NCBI RefSeq assembly: GCF_000470315.2
Contig: NZ_CBRF02000024.1
Coordinates: 1-64,000 of the forward strand
Direction: 5' to 3'
Source: Psychromonas sp. SP041
Lineage (GTDB): Bacteria; Pseudomonadota; Gammaproteobacteria; Enterobacterales; Psychromonadaceae
Length of the DNA stretch: 64,000 nt
How positions within the stretch are numbered: the first letter of the stretch is position 1; every line of letters starts with the position of its first letter. The notes under the pieces are model-generated. The model saw only the letters and a program-made list of their open reading frames with translations, did no database searches and was not told where the DNA came from. Shown one piece after another: positions 16,573 to 24,612 of this stretch. Position numbers and translations under genes: made by a program.

Positions 16573-17880
16573 TTAACTTTTCGTCCCTTTTAATGAAACA
16601 CGTTCTTCATTTCTACCCGCATTAGGATCATTGAATATATCAACATCCATCTCACCTTCAGATTTAGCAACGATACACGTTACAACACTATCACCAGTAA
16701 TATTAACGGCAGTACGAATCATATCGAGCAATCTATCAACACCAATGATCATTGCAATGCCTTCAACCGGTAAACCCACTTGGTTCAATACCATCGCTAG
16801 CATGATTAAACCAACGCCAGGTACACCAGCAGTACCGACAGAAGCTAATGTCGCTGTCATGATCACAGCAGCATAGTCAGATAAGGTTAAATCGATATTA
16901 AACGCTTGTGCAATGAATACCGTCGCAACACCTTGCATGATGGCAGTACCATCCATGTTGATTGTTGCACCCAAAGGAACAGTAAATGAAGCAACTTTAT
17001 TATTAACACCTAGGTATTTAGTCGCTGTTTCTAATGTCACTGGGATTGTTGCATTTGACGACGCAGTAGAAAAAGCAAAAGAGATGGCTGTTTCCATTTT
17101 CTTGAAGAATTTAATAGGACTTAGCCCTGTAAACACTTTCAAGAAGGTACTGTAGGTAATTAATGCATGTAAAATCAATGTCGCGCTTAAGACTAAAAAG
17201 TAATTGATCAGATTAATAATCGCATCTAAACCAATTTCACTAAAAAGCTTAGCCATTAAGAAGAACACACCGTAAGGCGCAATATTCATTAACATCACCA
17301 CTAATTTCATGATCACTTTGTTAAAGTCAAAAAACATTGCCGCAACACGCTCGCCCGCACTACCAGATGAACTAATAGCAACACCAAACAATATTGCAAA
17401 CACAATAATTTGTAAGGTATTACCTTCAGCCATTGAGCTGATTGGATTTGTTGGGAACATGTTAATAATAACATCACCTAACGACGGTGCTTCTTTAGCA
17501 GCAAAAGTCGTTGCTTGTGCTAAATCAACACCCACACCAGGTTCAAAGATATTAGCCATTAAGATAGCGAGTGAAATAGCGATAGCCGTCGTCACCATAT
17601 AAAAAGACAGGGTTTTTCCGCCTAAACGCCCTAATGTCGACATATCTTTTAAACTACTTGTACCACACACTAAAGAAACAAAAATAAGTGGAACGACTAA
17701 CATTTTAAGCGTAGCAATAAAGATTTTACCACCCACATAAAATAGCCCATTAACAATATAATCTTGAACAAATGCAACGTCAGCAAACATTGTTCTAATT
17801 AAGAATCCTGTAAATATACCAATCCCCATGCCGATTAAGACTTTCTTGGTCAATGACATTTTATTTTTTACTGTTGTCAT
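16573..17880 (-). CDS. dicarboxylate/amino-acid:cation symporter (DAACS)
   Basis: This 435-residue inner-membrane protein of the GltP/DctA/Glt(Ph) fold has eight membrane helices and two re-entrant hairpins. The diagnostic serine-rich hairpin AFSTASSNATIPVT, the NMDGT sodium-binding motif (GATINMDGTA) and the substrate-binding RTAVNITGD are all present. It takes up glutamate, aspartate or C4-dicarboxylates together with Na+ or H+. The arginine in the last motif favours acidic substrates. The exact substrate is open. It is monocistronic with its own long upstream region. Confidence 0.9.
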   Translation of the reverse strand: MTTVKNKMSLTKKVLIGMGIGIFTGFLIRTMFADVAFVQDYIVNGLFYVGGKIFIATLKMLVVPLIFVSLVCGTSSLKDMSTLGRLGGKTLSFYMVTTAIAISLAILMANIFEPGVGVDLAQATTFAAKEAPSLGDVIINMFPTNPISSMAEGNTLQIIVFAILFGVAISSSGSAGERVAAMFFDFNKVIMKLVVMLMNIAPYGVFFLMAKLFSEIGLDAIINLINYFLVLSATLILHALITYSTFLKVFTGLSPIKFFKKMETAISFAFSTASSNATIPVTLETATKYLGVNNKVASFTVPLGATINMDGTAIMQGVATVFIAQAFNIDLTLSDYAAVIMTATLASVGTAGVPGVGLIMLAMVLNQVGLPVEGIAMIIGVDRLLDMIRTAVNITGDSVVTCIVAKSEGEMDVDIFNDPNAGRNEERVSLKGTKS

Positions 17881-18079
17881 AGTAATTCCTTATATTTCAT
17901 AAAATCACCCTTTAAATTTTTTTAAATATTACGATATCGCACTAGGAATATGAGTATTAAACCTTTCTCGTAATCCATTACAAACAAGTCGAATTTCTCG
18001 TGTTTTCTTAATGCTAATATCTAAATTAGTGCGACATATTTATAAAAACAAAGGGGCTAATGCTTAAAATGGCAGTATC

Positions 18080-18412
18080 TATACCCGTTATCATTCAAGG
18101 TACAACATTCAGCAAGCGGTGAAGTGAACAGATGCTAGGCAGAAAGAGGAAGATCTAACGGGTTAAATCGACACTTTTTAACAACGAAGGTGTTTATACC
18201 AATCACACTCATTAACTGATCTATTTTACTTGTTAAAATAACTTATTTAATGTAATCGGTATTACTTCACCGCTTGCTCTCTGGGTCGTTAGCTTGAAAA
18301 CCAACTCAGCGTTGCAGCCTTCGATAAGGGCTCGCCCTTGTCATCATGTTGCGCCTTGATTTGGAACCCAAGCTAACGACTGAACAAAGTACATTGAACG
18401 GTAACGGGTATA
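18080..18412. mobile_element. 333-bp element with 24-bp terminal inverted repeats
   Basis: The left end TATACCCGTTATCATTCAAG and the inverted right end (CATTGAACGGTAACGGGTAT on the plus strand) match at about 20 of 24 positions. There is no reading frame inside. A second, unrelated inverted-repeat element (18196-18262) is nested within it. A fragment of its left end occurs at 10992-11014, so it belongs to a dispersed family. It fills most of the 17881-18441 gap; the part before it holds only the AT-rich promoter region of the symporter gene. Confidence 0.65.
18196..18262. mobile_element. 67-bp internally deleted inverted-repeat element
   Basis: ATACCAATCACA and TAATGTAATCGGTAT are the two ends of the element seen in full at 51025-51176, here joined by a much shorter middle (TATTTTACTTGTTAAAATAA). 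It lies inside the 333-bp element. Confidence 0.65.
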
Positions 18413-18441
18413 TACCATAATAACAGGCAGATAAGGAAATA

Positions 18442-19530
18442 TTAATTTATCAAAAAAAAGTCGGTAGAGGCTAATTGCACGCCGTTAACAAGGATTGCAA
18501 CAGTATGTTGTCCACCATAATATTGTCTTGTAGATATTTTTTTGAAGCTAAACGATTTTGAAATCATTTTATTATGTTGAGGGATAATCGCTTCAGAAAG
18601 TTGGAATATTTTACGTGCTTGCTTGCCATTTTTTTTCATAAAATCAATGGCGAATTCAATACGACATTTATTAAGAGGTAAACCTTTTTGATGTTGTATC
18701 TGACAAGAAAAATGCAAAACCTCACCAAGTTGTACGCTTGAATCGGCCATTAAATCGATAACATTTATGTCTTTTGGTGGTAAAAATCCAAATAAACTTA
18801 ACGCATCAGGATGGGCTTGTTTTAATAAGCTTCGGCAAGCATGTTTAACAAGACGTTTAGTGTGTATCGAATCACTTTCTGTTAACCAACGTTGAGCAAT
18901 ATCAATCACCACGTCAGGATGATCTTTGGCAATATCATTGAGATTATTTGCAACGCTACGACGAACGTATTCACTCTCGTCATTTTTTAAGGATTCTAGA
19001 ATAGGTAATAAGTAACTTGGATCTTTTTTGAATAATGGTAATGCCATTGCCCAAGGTAAACGCGGACGAGATCCCTCTGAAGCCAAGCGACGTATATGAT
19101 GATTATCACTTTCTGTCCAAGCTAATAATCTACAGTGCATCTGTTCAGGGTATTGTTCAATGAAAGGTCTAACGGCGAATTCTGCACTAGCGAATTGTGT
19201 AATATGAGCCAGTGCGTCAATTGAATCGGTTAATTCATCTAAACCAAATAACTCGACAAAAGCGGGAATAAACATGCCTTTGTAGCTAGTAAAATGTAAT
19301 GAAACTTGTTTAATAACAGCGAGTGTTTGTAAGTAATCGAGTTCTATAAAAGTATTTAGCTGATCTGCGATATGTTCTGTACGCGCTTTTAACTCTTTAT
19401 TCTTCCAATCATCGTTAAAAACAGCGGTAATGAAATCATTTTTCTGAAAGGCTGGGTAACATTGCGCGACTGCATTTGCGACATGAGTAAGGTAGTCATG
19501 GTTATAGACATCTTTTAATAAATCAGCCAT
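18442..19530 (-). CDS. alkC: AlkC-type DNA alkylation repair glycosylase
   Basis: This 362-residue protein has helical HEAT-like repeats over residues 1-235. The signature ASEGSRPRLPWAMALP and the repeat NDESEYVRRSVANNLNDIAKD are characteristic of AlkC. Residues 255-362 form a beta-rich, Ig-like tail found in longer AlkC proteins. AlkC removes 3-methyladenine and related alkylated bases. It is monocistronic, with no Ada or AlkA gene nearby. The start has no strong Shine-Dalgarno sequence. Confidence 0.85.
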   Translation of the reverse strand: MADLLKDVYNHDYLTHVANAVAQCYPAFQKNDFITAVFNDDWKNKELKARTEHIADQLNTFIELDYLQTLAVIKQVSLHFTSYKGMFIPAFVELFGLDELTDSIDALAHITQFASAEFAVRPFIEQYPEQMHCRLLAWTESDNHHIRRLASEGSRPRLPWAMALPLFKKDPSYLLPILESLKNDESEYVRRSVANNLNDIAKDHPDVVIDIAQRWLTESDSIHTKRLVKHACRSLLKQAHPDALSLFGFLPPKDINVIDLMADSSVQLGEVLHFSCQIQHQKGLPLNKCRIEFAIDFMKKNGKQARKIFQLSEAIIPQHNKMISKSFSFKKISTRQYYGGQHTVAILVNGVQLASTDFFLIN

Positions 19531-19750
19531 TTCTGTACTACCTTATTTATATTTAACAGCACTATTGATAGGCTTAGTTAATAAATGTTTATCAATGTTT
19601 ACATTTGTCATTAACAGCTTCTATTTAGCTTATTGTTTTGAACAAACTCACCACAAATAAAAACAGCAAATAGAAACGATTGATAGAAGTTATGAATAAA
19701 AGCTATGAGTAAAAGCTATAAACAAAAACGATCAATAACGAGTGAATTAA

Positions 19751-20518
19751 TTACAATACTCGTTCACCAAAATGGAAAACACAGAACTGCCCTTCTTCCA
19801 TTTTCGTCCACGCTTCATCTTTAGTTAACGGACGAGTTGCAATGACGGTTACCACATCCGTTGCTGAGGTTTCTTCTTGGAAATCAACCGTCATATCTTC
19901 ATCAATCAACTGTGCTTTACCAAACGGTGCACGACGGGTTATCCAATGTAAGTTATTAGTGCAGTAGCACATAACATATTCACCATCGCTTAATAACATG
20001 TTAAAAACACCTAGTGCTTTTAATTGATCGGCATAACGAGCCACCAATCTAAACATGTCTAACATGTCTTCTGGTGGTTGTTTAAACTCTTTGTGTAATT
20101 TATCAATGATCCAACAAAAGGCACGTTCACTATCCGTTTGCCCAACAGGATTCGCATAGCCCATTTTTAGGTCTTCATAGCCTGTTAGTTGGCCATTATG
20201 AGCATAAGTCCAATTACGTCCCCACAATTCTCTAATAAAAGGATGTGTGTTCTCTAAATTAACGCCACCACGGTTCGCTTGACGAATATGGCTGATAACC
20301 GATTTGCTTTTAATAGGGTAACTTTTAACTAACTCCGCAATTTTAGAATCACAGCTTGGGCTAGGATCTTTAAAGCTACGACAGCCTTTACCTTCGTAAA
20401 AAGTAATACCCCAACCATCTTTATGAGGGCCAGTACCACCACCGCGTTTTACTAATCCACTGAAACTAAAACAGATATCAGTTGGGACATTGGCACTCAT
20501 GCCTAATAATTCACACAT
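19751..20518 (-). CDS. yafJ: class II glutamine amidotransferase (YafJ family)
   Basis: This 255-residue protein starts MCELLGM, placing the nucleophile Cys2 at the N-terminus after Met removal, as in Ntn hydrolases. GWGITFY, SHIRQANRGG and THPFIRELWGRNWTYAHNG are the glutaminase active-site segments. There is no synthase domain. The acceptor of the released ammonia is unknown for this family. It starts nine bases after gmhA, the same order as in many gammaproteobacteria, so it is co-transcribed with gmhA. Confidence 0.9.
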   Translation of the reverse strand: MCELLGMSANVPTDICFSFSGLVKRGGGTGPHKDGWGITFYEGKGCRSFKDPSPSCDSKIAELVKSYPIKSKSVISHIRQANRGGVNLENTHPFIRELWGRNWTYAHNGQLTGYEDLKMGYANPVGQTDSERAFCWIIDKLHKEFKQPPEDMLDMFRLVARYADQLKALGVFNMLLSDGEYVMCYCTNNLHWITRRAPFGKAQLIDEDMTVDFQEETSATDVVTVIATRPLTKDEAWTKMEEGQFCVFHFGERVL

Positions 20519-20527
20519 TGTTTAAAC

Positions 20528-21103
20528 CTAAGCCATTTTTTTTTCAATTAAATAGATCAATATATGAATGATCTTAATATGTACTTCTTGAATACGATCG
20601 GCAAAACCGAAATGCGGCACACGAATTTCAACATCCGCGAGTCCAGCCATTTTACCGCCGTCTTTACCTGTTAAGGCAATGACTTTGATGCCTTTAGATT
20701 TAGCAACATCAATCGCTTTTAAAATATTGCCTGAGTTACCACTGGTTGATAAACAAAACAATACATCACCACTGCGACCAACACCTTCAAGATAACGCGC
20801 AAAGATGTACTCAAAACCATAATCATTACCAACACAAGAGATATGGCTCGCATCTGAAATAGCGATCGCAGGATACGACGGACGATGTTCACGGTAACGA
20901 CCCGTTAACTCTTCAGCGAAATGCATTGCATCACAATGAGAACCGCCATTACCACAGGCTAATACTTTGCCTTCATTTTTGAAAGACTCAGCTAATAACG
21001 AGGCAGCATCTTCGATATGCTGTAAATTTTGTTGATCTGATAAGAATGCAGATAAAACCGTTTGAGCTTCTAACAGCTCATCTTTAATTAATGATAAATT
21101 CAT
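20528..21103 (-). CDS. gmhA: sedoheptulose-7-phosphate isomerase
   Basis: This 191-residue SIS-domain enzyme makes D-glycero-D-manno-heptose 7-phosphate, the first step to the heptose of the LPS inner core. [21 protein letters not shown] and [14 protein letters not shown] are the sugar-phosphate loops, and [14 protein letters not shown] carries the catalytic His. Its length matches E. coli GmhA (192). It is the first gene of the gmhA-yafJ pair. Confidence 0.95.
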   Translation of the reverse strand: MNLSLIKDELLEAQTVLSAFLSDQQNLQHIEDAASLLAESFKNEGKVLACGNGGSHCDAMHFAEELTGRYREHRPSYPAIAISDASHISCVGNDYGFEYIFARYLEGVGRSGDVLFCLSTSGNSGNILKAIDVAKSKGIKVIALTGKDGGKMAGLADVEIRVPHFGFADRIQEVHIKIIHILIYLIEKKMA

Positions 21104-21374
21104 AATACCTACTTACATAATTGAGATTAATACCTTGGGTATAACTATCCACCAGCAGCTTGATACTGGTGGCGAATATTTTATTCTTCTAAACTACTCA
21201 TCTAAACAATTCATCTAAAGAATTTTTCTAAACTATTCTTTTAAAAGAGCCTAACAACACAGCGTTTATTAGCGCCACTTTCGACTATAAATACATTCCA
21301 TTGCTTAAGATCTATTGATTAAACTTTATTAATAACACTCAGTGAATAAAGTTTATTACAAACAAACCTAATAT

Positions 21375-21539
21375 TTATAAACTTTCATCATTTTCATCAT
21401 TTTCATCATTTTCATCATTTTCATCATTTTCATCATTTTCATCATTTTCATCATTTTCATCATTTTCATCATTTTCATCATTTTCATCATTTTCATCATT
21501 TTCATCATTATTCTCATTATTCTCATTATTCACAGACAT
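21375..21539 (-). CDS. possible 54-residue (Asn-Asp-Glu)n micro-ORF
   Basis: On the minus strand an ATG (21539) opens a frame reading M-S-V, then NNE NNE N, then fourteen NDE triplets, then S-L and a stop. The whole 9-bp tandem repeat is therefore translated in one frame, with start and stop just outside it. The product would be an extremely acidic, disordered peptide. There is no convincing ribosome-binding site before the ATG, so translation is unproven. The repeat unit is a multiple of three, so changes in copy number would alter length, not frame. The remaining parts of the 21104-21927 gap hold nothing else I recognise. Confidence 0.3.
   Translation of the reverse strand: MSVNNENNENNDENDENDENDENDENDENDENDENDENDENDENDENDENDESL
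21384..21533. repeat. 9-bp tandem repeat (TTTTCATCA)n with TTCTCATTA variants
   Basis: About fourteen perfect copies of the nonamer are followed by two or three copies of the variant TTCTCATTA. The absence of drift among the perfect copies points to recent slippage or a gene-conversion-like process. It lies upstream of gmhA (as transcribed) and downstream of yeaC. Confidence 0.95.
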
Positions 21540-21927
21540 TTTTCTGCATTAAATAGTCACGAAAGTTATCCTTTGTGCTTTTTAAGTTCATTAATCAAAC
21601 TTAAAAAAGAAAAATTCTATCGTCGTTAATATAACTTATTAAGGTACTAATGATGTAAATTATCGTTATATTTTTAACTTTTATGATGATTTTAAGCCAT
21701 TCATAAAATCGTTTAATAGAAGAGTAACTTAAAGACAATAAATAATGGAGGAAGTTTAAGCAGAAACATAGTGGATAAACGTATTTGAATCATTAGTACA
21801 TAAATGAGTTAGCTTTTAACCAGATCATTTATGCACTAGGCATGTGTAAAGTACTAACATATGTATTGAGCGCCGATACTGATTGACGCTTAGTCCTAGC
21901 TTAGCCATAACAATAGGCATTCAATAT

Positions 21928-22212
21928 TTATAAGTTAATAAGATGCACTTCAGAGTTATCATCAGGATCGGCAAACTGTTGTTTTAATACCTTTTTAGAC
22001 TCCATGTAAATTTCACCATTTTGAGCAATAGTAAAATGATCAGGTTCTATATTAAATTCTTTTTGATAAGCCATAACTAGCTGTAGAGAATGTGCTTTTT
22101 GTTCTTCACTTAACGGGGCTCCGTCTAGCCATTTTCCTGTTTCAACAGCAGTTGCTAGCTTCTGATAAAGCGCTGGAGTGATATTTTTTGCATACTCATT
22201 TATATTTGCCAC
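21928..22212 (-). CDS. yeaC: DUF1315 family protein (YeaC-like)
   Basis: This 94-residue protein contains ITPALYQKLATAVETGKWLD and LSEEQKAHSLQLVMAYQ, the conserved core of DUF1315/YeaC. The function is unknown. It is soluble and has no cysteines. It stands alone here; in E. coli yeaC lies next to pncA, which is 39 kb away in this window. Confidence 0.85.
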   Translation of the reverse strand: MANINEYAKNITPALYQKLATAVETGKWLDGAPLSEEQKAHSLQLVMAYQKEFNIEPDHFTIAQNGEIYMESKKVLKQQFADPDDNSEVHLINL

Positions 22213-22512
22213 TGTTTTTGCCTTTTACTACTTTAATTTGAATGTAATGAAGTATATTTATTTGTTTGAAATTATCTAGTGATGTTTTTGTTAAGCAATG
22301 ATTTTTTGCTGTTGGTCTACTTTTTATCTTTAATTTTAATTTTGGCTATCACTCTCTTAATGTTAGCGACCATTATCTTATTTCATCCTTAAAAAGAAAA
22401 AGCCACTTATTGCTAAGCAGCTTTTGTATTAAGTATTAGGTAATAAATCACATGCCAAAATTACAGATAAAAATCGCAATCAGTCATGCCTACATATATA
22501 AAAGAACACAAA
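22213..22512. other. non-coding gap yeaC / glgX
   Basis: This AT-rich gap holds a weak imperfect hairpin (AAAAGCC... to ...GCTTTTGT, 22392-22427) that may help end glgX transcription. I see nothing else. Confidence 0.35.
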
Positions 22513-24612
22513 CTATGATTTATGGTTAACTGCTTTAAATAACAAGATTGAATGTGCTTTAGCATGGACTGGAATCTCTACTTTACTGGTATCTTCAACT
22601 AAATCACCTGTCGCACAACGGGTATCCAATGCCATAAACCAATCTTTGTTATCCGTTAATGCAGGCAACTCACAAGCAATTTGATAAGTCGATGCATTCA
22701 AAATCAAATACCAATGTTCACCTTCAGGATCCACTTCACTTAACTCAACTGCAATAGCCTGTGAATTAGAGGCATGCCAATCAACCTCTTCCATTAAATA
22801 ACCATCAGGATGATACCAGGTCACTTTATCGCTATTCACATCGTTATCATCAAGCAGTAAATCACCAAATAAACGTGACTGTTTACGTAACTCAATTAAT
22901 TTAGAGGTAAATTCAAACAGTGCGAAGTCCGCTTCTGACCTATCCCAATTAATCCAACTAATTTGGTTATCTTGGCAATACGCATTATTGTTACCTGATT
23001 GATGGTTACCCATTTCATCACCCGCTAAAAAATGCGGAGTACCTTGAGACAAGAACAAGGTCGCAATCATGTTACGTTTTTGCTGTTGTCTTAAACAATT
23101 AATACGTTTGTCTTTAGTCGGTCCTTCACAGCCATAATTTGCGGAAAGGTTATGCCCGTGACCATCACGATTATCTTCCCCATTAGCTTGGTTATGTCGA
23201 TCTTGAAAAGACACCATGTCATCCAAGGTAAAACCATCGTGATAACAGATATAATTAACACTGGTAGTATTACTTCGATGATCTAATGGAAAAAAGTCAT
23301 GAGACCCTAACAAGCGTGTTGCCACTTCAGACACTTTACCTGTATCACCTCGCCAGAAAGAACGCATTGTGTCACGATAACGGTCATTACATTCTTTCCA
23401 CTGTTCAGGGAAAGCCCCTAAACGATAGCCACCAGGCCCAATATCCCAAGGCTCAGCGATTAACACAACATCGCTTAAAATAGGGTCTTGCAGTAAGGCT
23501 TTAAAAAAAGCACTTCTTTCAGTAAATCCTTGTGCTTCACGCGCTAACGTCACTGCGAGGTCAAACCTAAAACCATCAACTTGCATTTCAGTGACCCAAT
23601 AACGTAAAGCATCTAATGTTATTTTTAATGACCATGAAAAATCTAAATTAACCGTATTACCACAACCAGAATGATTGCTATAACGTTGAAAATCAATTCC
23701 CTGCTTATTACTTTCAAAAGTATAATACTGTCTATTATCAAACCCTTTGAAACTTAGGACTAACCCATCATTTCCTGATTCAGCAGTATGGTTAAAGACA
23801 ACATCTAAGATCACTTCGATATTAGCAGCGTGTAACTCTCGCACCATGGTTTTAAATTCAGCAATCGCATCATATTGAGCGTAACGCGTTTCAGGAGCAA
23901 AAAAGTTAATCGGGTTATATCCCCAATAATTAGTTAACCCTAAACCACTTAAACGAGATTCACTGACAAAACTAAAAACAGGCATTATTTGTAAACTCGT
24001 TACACCTAATGATTGATAATGTTTAATACTTTCAGGATGCGACAGACCTAAGTATTTACCGCGCATGGGTAAAGGGATATTCGGATTGGTTTGAGTGAAT
24101 CCTTTAGTATGCACTTCATATAGGATACGATCTTGGTCATCTATATTAGGTTTTTCACTGCCTTGCCATTCAAAACTGTCATCAACGACAACTGATTTGG
24201 CAACATAGAGATCATCTACATCACTCTGAGCTTGCACAAAACTATGTTGTATCTTGCTCAGGCGTTTTGCATAAGGATCAATTAATAAATGTTTTTTATT
24301 AAATAACAGCCCTTTCTTAGGCTGATAATCACCATCAACTCGGTAACCGTATTTTTGTCCTGCTTGCACACCTTGTAAATGCACATGCCAAAGATGTGAA
24401 TGGGAAGCCGTTAAAAAATAACTGTCTATTTGATTATCATGCTTATCAAAAAGACATAACTCCACACTTTCCCCACCCTGACTATGCACTGAAAAATTAC
24501 AGCCTTGTTGATCTAACGTTGCACCTAAAGGAAGCGAACTTCCTGAAGAGGCTGTAAATAGGTGTTTAGCATCAATAGTGGTTAGGTCTATTTCGATATC
24601 TTGTTTTGACAC
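22513..24612 (-). CDS. glgX: glycogen debranching enzyme (isoamylase type)
   Basis: This 699-residue enzyme hydrolyses alpha-1,6 branches. An N-terminal CBM48 domain (residues 25-120) precedes a GH13 barrel with ILDVVFNHT, the nucleophile in VDGFRFDLAV, the acid/base Glu in LIAEPWD and the HD of YHDGFTLDD. It starts with GTG immediately after the glgB stop codon (TAAGTG), with GGAG inside the end of glgB, so the two are translationally coupled. It is the last gene of malQ-glgB-glgX. E. coli GlgX is 657 residues. Confidence 0.94.
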   Translation of the reverse strand: MSKQDIEIDLTTIDAKHLFTASSGSSLPLGATLDQQGCNFSVHSQGGESVELCLFDKHDNQIDSYFLTASHSHLWHVHLQGVQAGQKYGYRVDGDYQPKKGLLFNKKHLLIDPYAKRLSKIQHSFVQAQSDVDDLYVAKSVVVDDSFEWQGSEKPNIDDQDRILYEVHTKGFTQTNPNIPLPMRGKYLGLSHPESIKHYQSLGVTSLQIMPVFSFVSESRLSGLGLTNYWGYNPINFFAPETRYAQYDAIAEFKTMVRELHAANIEVILDVVFNHTAESGNDGLVLSFKGFDNRQYYTFESNKQGIDFQRYSNHSGCGNTVNLDFSWSLKITLDALRYWVTEMQVDGFRFDLAVTLAREAQGFTERSAFFKALLQDPILSDVVLIAEPWDIGPGGYRLGAFPEQWKECNDRYRDTMRSFWRGDTGKVSEVATRLLGSHDFFPLDHRSNTTSVNYICYHDGFTLDDMVSFQDRHNQANGEDNRDGHGHNLSANYGCEGPTKDKRINCLRQQQKRNMIATLFLSQGTPHFLAGDEMGNHQSGNNNAYCQDNQISWINWDRSEADFALFEFTSKLIELRKQSRLFGDLLLDDNDVNSDKVTWYHPDGYLMEEVDWHASNSQAIAVELSEVDPEGEHWYLILNASTYQIACELPALTDNKDWFMALDTRCATGDLVEDTSKVEIPVHAKAHSILLFKAVNHKS

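Noticed and set aside
21384-21533. CRISPR-like array
   Set aside because: The units are 9 bases long and contiguous, with no spacers and no cas genes. It is a simple tandem repeat.
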